Shown here: in pieces, positions 1 through 7,451 of the stretch | Layout of the letters: every line of letters begins with the position of its first letter | Position numbering within the stretch: the stretch's first letter is position 1 | Source: CAZALT01 sp964485515 | Lineage (GTDB): Bacteria > Actinomycetota > Acidimicrobiia > Acidimicrobiales > Acidimicrobilacustridaceae | Direction: 5' to 3' | Assembly (NCBI GenBank): GCA_964485515.1 | Contig: CAZALT010000119.1 | Span: 1 to 10,765, forward strand | DNA: 10,765 nt | Notes under the pieces: model-generated | Told to the model about the DNA's origin: nothing | The model's input: only the letters and a program-made list of their open reading frames with translations | Database searches by the model: none | Made by a program: the position numbers and the translations under genes

Positions 1-1
1 C

Positions 2-484
2 AACCGCCGCGCCTACGTCCGCAACGGCGCGCTCGGCACCGTCATCGCTCTTGACCATGGCAGCGTCCGGTCGGACGACGCGATCACCGTCGAGTTCGAC
101 GGCATCGGCACCATCGACCTCCCCCGCTCCTTCTTCGATCACCACCGCAACCGCGGCGGCCGACGAGAGGTCGGTATCGACCACGCCTACGCCCTCACCT
201 CGTACGCCGTCCAGGGCTCGACCCACGATGTCTCCACGAGCCGGGTCGACTCCACGACGACCCGGGCCGAAACATACGTCGACATCACGAGAGGCCGCCT
301 CGCCAACCACCTTTACCTCACCACCGCGACCGATCCCCTCGACGGCGAAGCCCTCCCCAAACTGCCACCCGCCCCCGCTGACGAAGCCGTCGCCGACCGC
401 CTCGACCGATCGACCGGCGAACTCACCGCTTGGGAACTGGTACACGTCGAAAGCACTGACCCGATTGTCGGCGTCGAATTGTGA
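2..484 (+). CDS. TraA/MobF-type conjugative relaxase-helicase, C-terminal part (5' end outside window)
   Basis: The frame is open from the window edge to a TGA at 482-484 and gives 160 residues without a start, so this is the tail of a larger protein. Residues 8-42 resemble the small beta domain of RecD-like helicases. Residues 60-76 (DHAYALTSYAVQGSTHD) match helicase motif V, and residues 91-107 (TYVDITRGRLANHLYLT) match motif VI. These belong to the SF1B helicase half of MobF/TraA relaxases, which nick and unwind DNA at oriT during conjugation; the relaxase domain would lie to the left. A stand-alone RecD2-like helicase is possible, but int and xis nearby favour a relaxase. The protein ends about 50 residues after motif VI, and GC falls near base 430, so the last residues (from about 146) may have been replaced when the neighbouring operon was inserted. 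The gene converges on the biosynthetic operon. Confidence 0.75.
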   Translation, partial: NRRAYVRNGALGTVIALDHGSVRSDDAITVEFDGIGTIDLPRSFFDHHRNRGGRREVGIDHAYALTSYAVQGSTHDVSTSRVDSTTTRAETYVDITRGRLANHLYLTTATDPLDGEALPKLPPAPADEAVADRLDRSTGELTAWELVHVESTDPIVGVEL

Positions 485-601
485 TCGAACCCAAACGAAT
501 CGAAGTTCGCGGGAGAGATCAGGGTCTCAACTGCCTTCGTGTGGACCCGTCTCGTGCGTCAGCAGTCAGCGACGTGGGACGGGGCAAGACCGCTGCCTCT
601 G
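485..601. other. Gene-free junction between relaxase and biosynthetic operon
   Basis: This 117-base spacer separates two convergent genes. I see no credible coding frame, no copy of the tRNA-Met 3' end and no strong hairpin followed by a T-run that would serve either gene as a terminator. GC of 481-540 is about 53%, lower than the relaxase coding region before position 420 (about 67%). A short direct repeat, GTCAGC twice with one base between, lies at about 559-571. The stretch is a plausible insertion scar at the left end of the operon. Confidence 0.5.
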
Positions 602-2194
602 TCACGTGGGTCGGGATCCCAGCCGCATCAGCGCACGTCGGTCGACCTTCCCCGACGACGTTGTGGGCAGAGCGGCGATGCCGACCACACGGGTGGGTAC
701 GAAGGCCGGTGGAAGGGCTGCGATGAGGGCTGGTCGCACGTCAGCCACCCGGTCGCCGACTACGAACGCGACAAGTTCGGACCCACCCTCGGGCAGGGGT
801 ACCGCCACAACGGCTGCCTCCCGCACGTCAGCGACGCCCGCCACGGCCGTCTCGACGTCCCCCAGCTCGATCCGGACTCCTCGGACCTTCACCTGATCAT
901 CTGCGCGATGCAGGAACCGAAGAAGACCATCCTCCTCGATCCGGACGATGTCACCCGTGAGGTAGGCGAACGCTCCTCGGGGGCCCAAGCCTTCGATCGG
1001 CACGAGCGCTCGATCGCTGGCTTCCGGATCGTTCCAGTACCCGGTGGTCACTGACTCGCCCACCACCGCTAGCTCACCGGCTCCCTGCCCGACCACCCGT
1101 CGCCGCTGCGCATCCACGACCGCAACCTCGCAGTACGGGACGGCCCGACCAATCGGCAGATCCTCTATGGCGACCGACGAGTCGGGCAGCACGGCGAACG
1201 TGCACACGTTGGTCTCGGTCGGCCCATAGAGGTTGAGGAACCGGGCGTGCGGCATCCGGCGTCGAATTCGGTTGAGCGCGGGCAGCGGGAACGGCTCACC
1301 GGCGAACATGACGGTCCGCACACTTGGCATGAGAGGGGTTGCATCGTCCGGAGACCGGCCCGTGAGTCGGCCAAGAACCGTCGGGACGGCGTAGATAGTC
1401 GTCACCTCGTTGGCATCGATGTTTGCGACGAAGTCGGCCGGGAACACCAGTGCCGATCGCGAGACGACCACTGCTCCGGCGCCGGCGAGGGGACAGGAAA
1501 ACAGATCGAATGTCGACAGGTCGAAGTGGAGGGCCGCGTGCGCCGCCACGCGATCGTCTGGCCCGAGTCCGACCTCAGCCGCCGCCCACTCTGCGAACGC
1601 CGTGAGCGCTCCGTGGGAAGTGCAGACACCCTTCGGTGAGCCGGTGGACCCGGACGTGTACAGGATCGCGGCGAGGTCATCTGGCTCGAACGCGATGCCG
1701 GAGTCGGACGGCGGCGATGCGGCCACCTGGGACCTCGAGATGAGTTCCAGCCAGCCCGGTCTGATGGAGGCGGTGGGGTCGCCGTCCATGACGACGACAG
1801 ATCGAATTCCGGGGCGATTGTCCGGACCCATCGCAGCCTCGGTCACCAAGTCGACCGACGCCGCCGCCGCTAGCACTACGGCGATGCCGGCGTCGGCCAG
1901 GACCGATCGGAGACGAGGCGCTGGCGCGGTCGGATCGAGAGGGACATACGCCGCCCCGACGCGAAGGATGCTGTGTACAGCGACGCTGCTCTCGATCGTC
2001 CGCTCGGCACAGATTCCTACTCGGTCACCAGGCAGGACGCCCAGCGATTGGAGGACTGTGGCCAAACGGGAAGCGAGGTCATTTGCCTGCTCGTTGGTCA
2101 GCGCCACATGCCCCGATTGAGCGAACAACGAAGCGCCCGCACACTCAGCCGCCACCTGGAGTGCCTGCGCCGCAAAGCGCGCTCCTCTGGTCAC
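602..2194 (-). CDS. Free-standing adenylation enzyme, predicted L-prolyl-AMP ligase (RedM/PltF type)
   Basis: This predicted cytoplasmic enzyme activates an amino acid with ATP and transfers it to the phosphopantetheine arm of a carrier protein. The 530 residues carry the ANL core motifs: A3 LYTSGSTGSPKG (178-189), A4 HFDLSTFDLF (223-232), A5 NLYGPTE (321-327), A7 YLTGD (411-415) and A10 SSGKVDR with Lys516. Pocket residues aligned by eye to PheA are D225, L226, F229, Y268, M296, A298, L322, V330, C331, K516, giving DLFYMALVCK. From memory, PltF/RedM-type proline ligases have DLLYLALVCK, so eight of ten agree and the two changes are hydrophobic swaps. No carrier, condensation or thioesterase domain is attached. 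The gene is last in the operon and its GTG start overlaps the stop of the carrier-protein gene by 4 bases (GTGA). No clear Shine-Dalgarno is seen, so translation is probably coupled. The carrier protein and prolyl-dehydrogenase-like gene directly upstream complete the usual pyrrole module. Family is near certain, proline specificity strong. Confidence 0.9.
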   Translation of the reverse strand: MTRGARFAAQALQVAAECAGASLFAQSGHVALTNEQANDLASRLATVLQSLGVLPGDRVGICAERTIESSVAVHSILRVGAAYVPLDPTAPAPRLRSVLADAGIAVVLAAAASVDLVTEAAMGPDNRPGIRSVVVMDGDPTASIRPGWLELISRSQVAASPPSDSGIAFEPDDLAAILYTSGSTGSPKGVCTSHGALTAFAEWAAAEVGLGPDDRVAAHAALHFDLSTFDLFSCPLAGAGAVVVSRSALVFPADFVANIDANEVTTIYAVPTVLGRLTGRSPDDATPLMPSVRTVMFAGEPFPLPALNRIRRRMPHARFLNLYGPTETNVCTFAVLPDSSVAIEDLPIGRAVPYCEVAVVDAQRRRVVGQGAGELAVVGESVTTGYWNDPEASDRALVPIEGLGPRGAFAYLTGDIVRIEEDGLLRFLHRADDQVKVRGVRIELGDVETAVAGVADVREAAVVAVPLPEGGSELVAFVVGDRVADVRPALIAALPPAFVPTRVVGIAALPTTSSGKVDRRALMRLGSRPT

Positions 2195-2442
2195 CGAAGG
2201 CGGGCCACGAGTGCCTCGATGGCGCGGGGTGTGGAGAAGTTGGCGATGGCGAGGTCCTGATCAGCAATCGTGATATCGAAGTCCGCCTCGAGGCGGGCTA
2301 GCAACTCCTCGAAGCTCAAGGAATCGATGATCTGGCTTGCTATGAGGTCATCGTCCAGACCGATCTCGTCGAAGCGGCACGGAACGGCAGCCACCTCGAC
2401 GATCGCCCTACGTACTTGGATGGAAAGTTCCATGACCGTCAC
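2191..2442 (-). CDS. Free-standing peptidyl/acyl carrier protein
   Basis: At 83 residues this is the normal size for a discrete carrier protein. Residues 30-45 (DDDLIASQIIDSLSFE) hold the carrier signature, with Ser41 in IDSLSF as the phosphopantetheine attachment site. Helix II follows (EELLARLEADFDI) and a helix IV-like segment (STPRAIEALVARL) ends the protein. It would tether proline while the neighbouring flavoenzyme oxidises it. It is the only carrier in the window, so any amino acid activated by adenylation enzyme 2 must share it, use a carrier elsewhere, or go without one. The GTG start overlaps the dehydrogenase stop (GTGA); an ATG at codon 4 (2433) is an alternative start. Neither has an obvious Shine-Dalgarno. 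The phosphopantetheinyl transferase must come from the host. Carrier assignment is firm; its partner is inferred from context. Confidence 0.9.
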   Translation of the reverse strand: MTVMELSIQVRRAIVEVAAVPCRFDEIGLDDDLIASQIIDSLSFEELLARLEADFDITIADQDLAIANFSTPRAIEALVARLR

Positions 2443-3599
2443 GATATGCGGAGGTGCCTGGCCAGCATGTCCCGCTGGAGCTCCGAGGTGCCCGAGTACA
2501 CGAGCCCCGCGCGATCGTCGAGGCTCGTCGAACTGAGATCGCCGCCCGGCAACTGACCCAACACGGCGACGGAAGAGGCACCTCGCAAACGATCAGCGGC
2601 ATCGGCCCACCGAACAGATGCCTCCGACAAGTGCAGCTTCACGGCCGAAGCGAGGTGCGCCTGCCTTCGATCCCCTACCGCCATCGCTGCCCGCCTTAGG
2701 AGCAAGCGGCCAACGGCAACATCGACCTGGAGCGAGCCGACCATCGAGCGAGGCCAGCTTTGGGCCTCGCTATCCAACTGTCGCTGCAGCCGACCTAGGG
2801 CGGGAGCGAGGATCATCAGACGCTCCCATCGCATGAGGTCCTGGAAGATCAGCATGCCTGCGCCATCAGGACCCAACTGAGCGTCTAGCGGCAAGGAGCA
2901 GGATGCCAGCCTGATCCCACCGACGGCTCGCCCGTCGAAGCACACCAGAGAACTAGACGAGGTGAGCTCAAGGCCGGCTGTCCGCCGTGGAAGAAGGAAC
3001 GCCCTGAGGCCGGCGAAGCCGATCCCCCGGTCGGTGGTCGCAAGGACCAGAAATAGGTCTGCGTCCTCGGCGTTCGTGATGAAGGTCTTCTCACCGTCGA
3101 GGATCCACCCGTCTCCGTTCGGCGTCGCCGTCGTACGCAGCGATGAGAGGTCGGAGCCTGCCTCGGGCTCGGAGGTTGCGTGGGCGCCGATGGCCGTTCC
3201 TGCGGTCAGCGACGGGAGATGTGCCTGGCGCTGTTCATAACTGCCCCAGCGCTCGATCGGATGCTGCACCGCCCACATGTGCGCACCGGCTCCGAACGCA
3301 ACGCCGGCATCTGCGCCGGCACGCCCCAGTCCTTCTAGGACGGCGGCACCGTCGAGCGGGTCTCCACCTCGACCACCGAACTCGCTCGCGACCGTCGCGC
3401 CGAGGACCCCCAACTCACCCAAGGAACGCCATGCTGATCGGCGGTCCGATGCGTCGAGAGAACGCGCGCCCACAGTGACACCCTGGCAGAGCCGACTAGC
3501 ACTTCCTGGCCAGTCAAACTTCGGCAGGTTCAGAGTCGAGCGATCAGTCGGGGCGCCCACCACAGCAGTCAGCCTCGCTCCAGGATCGCCGTCGCGCAC
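2439..3599 (-). CDS. Acyl-CoA-dehydrogenase-fold flavoprotein, predicted L-prolyl-S-PCP dehydrogenase (RedW/PltE type)
   Basis: The 386-residue protein has acyl-CoA dehydrogenase motifs: ATSEPEAGSD (141-150), DGEKTFITNAEDAD (168-181) and a C-terminal VYSGTSELQRDMLARHL (367-383). Medium-chain dehydrogenases carry their catalytic Glu in the Y-E-G-T motif; here that position is Ser369. A Glu is instead present at 259 (MRWERLMILAPALG), where isovaleryl-CoA dehydrogenases and, as I recall, prolyl-carrier dehydrogenases keep their base. The enzyme should use FAD to oxidise prolyl-S-PCP to pyrrole-2-carbonyl-S-PCP. The carrier and prolyl-AMP ligase follow directly. The GTG start at 3599 makes a 31-base overlap with the upstream gene; adjacent GTG codons at 3563 and 3560, 6 and 9 bases past the upstream stop with GAGCGAGG ahead of them, are equally plausible and would remove 12-13 residues. 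A fatty acyl-CoA dehydrogenase is the alternative, but context argues against it. Confidence 0.85.
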   Translation of the reverse strand: MRDGDPGARLTAVVGAPTDRSTLNLPKFDWPGSASRLCQGVTVGARSLDASDRRSAWRSLGELGVLGATVASEFGGRGGDPLDGAAVLEGLGRAGADAGVAFGAGAHMWAVQHPIERWGSYEQRQAHLPSLTAGTAIGAHATSEPEAGSDLSSLRTTATPNGDGWILDGEKTFITNAEDADLFLVLATTDRGIGFAGLRAFLLPRRTAGLELTSSSSLVCFDGRAVGGIRLASCSLPLDAQLGPDGAGMLIFQDLMRWERLMILAPALGRLQRQLDSEAQSWPRSMVGSLQVDVAVGRLLLRRAAMAVGDRRQAHLASAVKLHLSEASVRWADAADRLRGASSVAVLGQLPGGDLSSTSLDDRAGLVYSGTSELQRDMLARHLRIS

Positions 3600-4519
3600 G
3601 CCAGACCACCGCCGGCTGCGCAGAGATTCGGGATAGACACGGTCGCAACTACGTCCAGGCCGGACTCTCGGAGCGCCCGCTCGGTGTCTGGACAGCCGGC
3701 GGCCATGACGACCTTCCCTGGTCCGAGCACAGTGAGGTTCATCGCCTGGAGGCGCGTCACCTCGTCGGACTCATCGAGGTCCACGAGGGAGAATCCAAGG
3801 TCTCGGAGGGATGCAAGGGCCCACCTCGGAAGGAGGCGACCGCGGACCACTGCTGTCTCAGGGCCGACAATCTGAAGAATGCCGAGTAAGTGTTGGACAC
3901 CCGTCGGGACGGGCACCAAATTCAGGGATGCGCCTAGGGATGCCAGGACCGCTCGGATCTGGACGGCAGCTGCGGAGTCGGTCCTCGCTCCGACGCCCAG
4001 CAGCGCCCGCCCCGGGTCGATCCAGAGCAGGTCGGCCCCTTCGTGCACAGCGCTCCCGTGGACGCGAGCGAGGACAGGCACCCGGGCCAGCGCGAGCATC
4101 TCCTGGCCCAGCACTTCCTCGCCGGCGCGGACTTCACTCGCCATCCGCGCGCAGATCGCACCGGCAGGCGTCATAGTCACCAGATCCCGCGCGAAGACTG
4201 CGTTGAACGGCACGCTGTCGCCGGCGAGACGGCCTGGCAGCTCGACCTTCACGACCTCCACACCGAGGCCCTCAAGGGTGGCGGCGTACATAATCAACTC
4301 CTGGCGCAGCGCATCGAAGGACACCGGTCGGAGGTATTGCACTGACCGCCAGTCATTCGGCGCGGGCCAATCTGCCGAGGGGAGTAGGAGCGAGGCGCGC
4401 AGAAGCGGCGACCACTGATCGCCGACTCCATGCCCACTCCAACCGTCGTCGCGCCAACCCCGGGGCGACCTCCGCGGCAGCCATCCAACCCCCTGGTACG
4501 CGGGCAGATCTAGGTCCAC
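3569..4519 (-). CDS. Guanidino-modifying enzyme (amidinotransferase/DDAH/arginine deiminase superfamily)
   Basis: This 316-residue protein has the layout of the pentein-fold guanidino-modifying enzymes, which attack arginine-like guanidines with a cysteine and either hydrolyse them or transfer the amidino group. Visible landmarks are N106 and FARD (109-112) with Asp112, R125, HEGADLLWI (159-167) with Glu160 and Asp163, LLGVGARTD (173-181), His210 in VPTGVQHLLGILQIVG, and a C-terminal AAGGGLACATAIL with Cys308 as predicted nucleophile. The missing Asp two residues after the His makes it look more like DDAH than classical arginine deiminase. Residues 1-60 are Trp/Pro-rich and unlike the standard family start. 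The GTG start has a good Shine-Dalgarno (GGGGAGGA) and overlaps the sulfotransferase gene by 10 bases. In this operon it probably acts on an arginine-derived building block or the final guanidine. Deiminase, dihydrolase and amidinotransferase activity cannot be told apart by sequence here. Confidence 0.8.
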   Translation of the reverse strand: MDLDLPAYQGVGWLPRRSPRGWRDDGWSGHGVGDQWSPLLRASLLLPSADWPAPNDWRSVQYLRPVSFDALRQELIMYAATLEGLGVEVVKVELPGRLAGDSVPFNAVFARDLVTMTPAGAICARMASEVRAGEEVLGQEMLALARVPVLARVHGSAVHEGADLLWIDPGRALLGVGARTDSAAAVQIRAVLASLGASLNLVPVPTGVQHLLGILQIVGPETAVVRGRLLPRWALASLRDLGFSLVDLDESDEVTRLQAMNLTVLGPGKVVMAAGCPDTERALRESGLDVVATVSIPNLCAAGGGLACATAILERG

Positions 4520-5847
4520 GAGACTTCGTCCTCCCCGATGAAGTAGCCCAGTTCCTCTGCCGTGTCGCGCACGCTCTCGACTGCGGGGCGAAGCTCCTCA
4601 CCCCGTTCGCGCCAGCGACCGAGCCTTGGCGGGACGGTCGCCATAACCACCGGATCGAACAACTCGTCCAACCGAGCCGAGCTGACGCCGCACTGCTCGA
4701 GGATGCGGTCAACCGTTGGTTGGCGCCTCCCATTGACGAGGTCCTCGCCGCGAACCGTGACCACAACGCGCGTCGACCCCTCAGCACTCTCGAGGACCGC
4801 GATGTGCGCAGATGCCCACTGGTGAGCGCATACCGAGAGCAGATCCGCATCCCGAAGGTTCTGCCACCCAGGGGGAGCATCAAACCTCCACCATCCACCC
4901 GCACCCCAGGGCGTGTCCGAATAGCCGCTGATGCGCAAGGCTCCCGGCGAGAGGAGATGGGAAGCGAAGCAGTGGCTCCTCCAGCCGTCGAGCAGGCCAC
5001 AGATGGCACCTGCGGGGTTCCGGGTCAGGTGGATCACCGTCAATCGATCGCCAAACAATTCGTGGAGTAGGTCCAACCTGTATGCATCCACGGATGCCTT
5101 CAAGAGCAACGGCTTCGTCTCACCATCCAAGACGCGGGAGAACTCAGCCGCTACGTCCGGATGGACGAACGGCGACTCCTCGACGCTGAACGACCTCAGT
5201 GGGCCGTGCGGAAGTGGGCCGAGGTCGGGGAAGAACCGGGCAATGAGCCTCAGGTCGATGTCGTAGAAACGCGGGTCAAGATCGACGCCGAAGAGATCGA
5301 GCTGGCGAAGCACTCCCAAGAACGCTCGGTCTCTACTCGGGACATCCTGCGCTTCGATCGCGGTCGCGAGCAACGGCACGATTTCCTCGGGGGCCGGAAG
5401 GTTGCTCCACTGCGCGTACATCCGGTGGGCGACGGTCGCGCCGAGCACCAGCGGCGAAGCCTCCGATCCCTGACCTTGCTCGAGACCGAGCTCCCAACTA
5501 AGGAGATCGAGGAACCGGGAGCGCGTCTCCTCAGTCGACACCGTGAGCGCGTCGTCGCCGTCGAGATCCAAGGGTAGGGAGAGCCCTGCGAGCTTGTAGA
5601 GGTGGGTGTGCTCGCCCGGAAGAGCCACGAACCGCTGAGTCGATCGCAGCACGGTAAAGAGCAAGCTGCTGTAGCTACGCGAGGAACTTACGATGACCAC
5701 CACGGGCCGGTCCGAGAGGTCAACGGGCGCGATCGACCGGCCCAACATGCTTCTGATCTCAGCACGGACATGGGCGATCTCTTCCAAGCTCCGTCCGCCG
5801 AGAAGGGGCTCGCCCCCCTGACGGCCCGCTTCCGCGTTCACCGTCAA
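4510..5847 (-). CDS. PAPS-dependent sulfotransferase family protein
   Basis: Sulfotransferases move a sulfuryl group from PAPS to a hydroxyl or amine. The 445-residue protein has a 5'-phosphosulfate loop-like segment after a beta strand, VVVIVSSSRSYSSLLFTVL (49-67), and a 3'-phosphate-binding segment, VIHLTRNPAGAICGLLDGWR (271-290). A later HQWASAHIAVLES and VVVTVRGEDLVNG (360-373) match the usual RYEDL region. The loop has serines where many family members have Lys/Arg-rich PxSGTT sequences, and the protein is longer than typical 280-350-residue members, so it belongs to a divergent bacterial subgroup. The listed start is TTG, overlapping the upstream stop (TTGA). A GTG at 5841, two bases after that stop and 6 bases after an AGG, is at least as likely and shortens the protein by two residues. 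In context it would sulfate the hydroxylated or guanidine-bearing product. PAPS must come from host metabolism, as no sulfate-activation gene is present. Confidence 0.75.
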   Translation of the reverse strand: MTVNAEAGRQGGEPLLGGRSLEEIAHVRAEIRSMLGRSIAPVDLSDRPVVVIVSSSRSYSSLLFTVLRSTQRFVALPGEHTHLYKLAGLSLPLDLDGDDALTVSTEETRSRFLDLLSWELGLEQGQGSEASPLVLGATVAHRMYAQWSNLPAPEEIVPLLATAIEAQDVPSRDRAFLGVLRQLDLFGVDLDPRFYDIDLRLIARFFPDLGPLPHGPLRSFSVEESPFVHPDVAAEFSRVLDGETKPLLLKASVDAYRLDLLHELFGDRLTVIHLTRNPAGAICGLLDGWRSHCFASHLLSPGALRISGYSDTPWGAGGWWRFDAPPGWQNLRDADLLSVCAHQWASAHIAVLESAEGSTRVVVTVRGEDLVNGRRQPTVDRILEQCGVSSARLDELFDPVVMATVPPRLGRWRERGEELRPAVESVRDTAEELGYFIGEDEVSWT

Positions 5848-7451
5848 CCTGGTCGCGACGCTGCCGCGTCCTCGCTGAGGGCGCTACGATCCACCTTGCC
5901 GTTCGGTGTCAAGGGCAACGCGTCGATGAGGTATACACGTGGCCGCATGAAGACGGGCAGGACAGCGCTCAGAGCGAGCTCAACCTGCGCCTCGGTCACG
6001 TCAGCTGTCGCAGGGACTGCGCCCAGCCACAGCTGCGTCTCCCGCGATTGCAGCTTGCGTCCGAACGCCACGCACTCACCGACCAGGCCGGTCCCCCTGG
6101 CCGCGTGCTGTACCTCCGCCAGCTCCACCCGCTTTGACCCGATCTCCACCTGATCATCAGCCCTGCCTTCGAACTCGAGGACGCCGTCGGGGCTCACGAA
6201 GACCAGGTCTCCGGTCCGGTAGCAGGGCACGTCGGCATGCTCGGGCAGACTCGCGAACCGCGTCCCGGTGAGCTCCGGGCGATTCAAGTACCCGTGGCCC
6301 ACTCCGGCGCCAAGAATGCACAGTTCGCCGACGACTCCAACCGGCACCACCCGATCGTCGGGGCCGATTACAGCGATCTGAGTGTTTGGCAAGGGTCGAC
6401 CGATGGCGGACGTAGCGCCGGGCTCGGACCGAGGATCCGACAGCATCGAGCGGTGGAAGTAGACGCTGTCTACAGCGCACTCCGACACCCCGTAGGTATT
6501 GAAGTGCGCGATGTCGTGATCGAAGTGCGATTCGAGTGCCACGTGCTCATCCAGGTACCAAGCGTCGGCACCGACAACCCATGTCCGGAGGTGCGGGATC
6601 TGCTCGCCCGTCTCGACGAGGTGACGGAAGGTGCGACGGGTCGTCGTCGTGTTCATCTCGGCGAAGGTGATCTGCCCGTCGACCAACTCGTTCACGAGCT
6701 CTGAGATGTCCGTCTGGGGATCGAGCGTGTAGTTCCGTGACGAGAGGTGGAGCGCAGCCCCCGAGGCGAGCGTCCGCGTCCAGTCGGCCGTGAACACGTC
6801 GAACCCGAGGGTGGTCGTCTGGTAACAGCGGTCTCCCGGCGCCAACTCGTAGAGGTCGATCCAGGAGTGCTGCATGTTGACGATGTTGCGGTGACAGACC
6901 CGGGCGCCCTTGGGCGCTCCGGTAGTTCCTGACGTATAGATCAGATAGAAGTCTGCCTCCCCGCCAGGTCGGTCCTTGATCGTCCACCCGGGCTCGTCAC
7001 GAGCGAATGCATCGGCATTGACGACGATGGTCGGCAGGTCCCGGCTCACTACGCGCCGCGTCTCCAGAGTGTGCTCGTCGATCAGAAGCGCGACCGGATC
7101 AGAATCGGACAACAGATACTCGAGCCGAGCGGTCGGGTACGACGGTTCGAGGGGTACGTATACCGCTCCCGCCTTCAAGACGGCGACGATTCCGACGAGG
7201 ATCTCTACTGATCGGTCCATGCACACGACAATGCGGTCGCCGCATGAGACCCCATGATCCTCCACCAGTCGACGAGCAAGGGACGACGCTATCGAGTCCA
7301 GCTCTCCGTAGGTGAGCGAACGGCCCCGACAACGAACCGCCGTCAGCGACGGCTCGGCCTGCGCCCAGGCTTCGAAGCAATCCAAAGCGTGTCCGCTTAA
7401 GGGATGCTCGACTCGCGGTCCGGTCAGGAGGCTCAATTCCGGGACACTCAT
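5844..7451 (-). CDS. Free-standing NRPS-type adenylation enzyme 2, specificity possibly arginine or another polar/basic amino acid
   Basis: The 535-residue enzyme has adenylation motifs A3 YTSGTTGAPKG (172-182), A5 NTYGVSE (318-324), A7 YRTGD (411-415) and A10 with Lys519 (NGKVDR). It lacks any carrier or condensation domain. Pocket residues aligned by eye are D218, V219, A222, A264, V292, G294, T319, V327, D328, K519, giving DVAAVGTVDK. The D-V-A-x-V start and the V/I-D-K end recall arginine codes (DVADVGAIDK or DVWTIGAVDK, from memory), but the acidic residue at the fourth position of one of these is Ala here, so specificity is tentative; Ser, Orn and Lys codes also end in I/V-D-K. The ATG start is preceded by AGAGGAG at good spacing, the clearest ribosome site within the operon, and overlaps the dioxygenase stop by 4 bases. 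It may load the shared carrier, a distant one, or act as an adenylate-forming amide synthetase. Confidence 0.88.
   Translation of the reverse strand: MSVPELSLLTGPRVEHPLSGHALDCFEAWAQAEPSLTAVRCRGRSLTYGELDSIASSLARRLVEDHGVSCGDRIVVCMDRSVEILVGIVAVLKAGAVYVPLEPSYPTARLEYLLSDSDPVALLIDEHTLETRRVVSRDLPTIVVNADAFARDEPGWTIKDRPGGEADFYLIYTSGTTGAPKGARVCHRNIVNMQHSWIDLYELAPGDRCYQTTTLGFDVFTADWTRTLASGAALHLSSRNYTLDPQTDISELVNELVDGQITFAEMNTTTTRRTFRHLVETGEQIPHLRTWVVGADAWYLDEHVALESHFDHDIAHFNTYGVSECAVDSVYFHRSMLSDPRSEPGATSAIGRPLPNTQIAVIGPDDRVVPVGVVGELCILGAGVGHGYLNRPELTGTRFASLPEHADVPCYRTGDLVFVSPDGVLEFEGRADDQVEIGSKRVELAEVQHAARGTGLVGECVAFGRKLQSRETQLWLGAVPATADVTEAQVELALSAVLPVFMRPRVYLIDALPLTPNGKVDRSALSEDAAASRPG

Noticed and set aside
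485..601. Second attachment site (copy of the tRNA-Met 3' end) in the relaxase-operon junction.
   Set aside because: No stretch matching the T-arm/acceptor sequence was seen; the other end of the element should lie left of the window.
540..601. Intrinsic terminator after adenylation gene 1.
   Set aside because: Only weak pairing (CGTC/GACG arms) and no T-run downstream on the minus strand.
51..896. A 281-residue plus-strand frame crossing the relaxase tail and the end of adenylation gene 1.
   Set aside because: Low-complexity Ser/Thr/Pro/Arg-rich translation, out of frame with the relaxase motifs and antisense to a well-supported gene; a GC-driven shadow.
2439..3599. Reading the flavoprotein as an ordinary fatty acyl-CoA dehydrogenase.
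   Set aside because: The medium-chain catalytic Glu position is Ser369, a Glu sits at the isovaleryl/prolyl-type position, and the gene lies next to a carrier and a prolyl-type ligase.
4510..5847. Idea that the operon is a saxitoxin-, cylindrospermopsin- or anatoxin-type cluster.
   Set aside because: Single families match (guanidino enzyme, sulfotransferase, prolyl module), but no polyketide synthase or other signature genes are present, so identity with those clusters is not supported.
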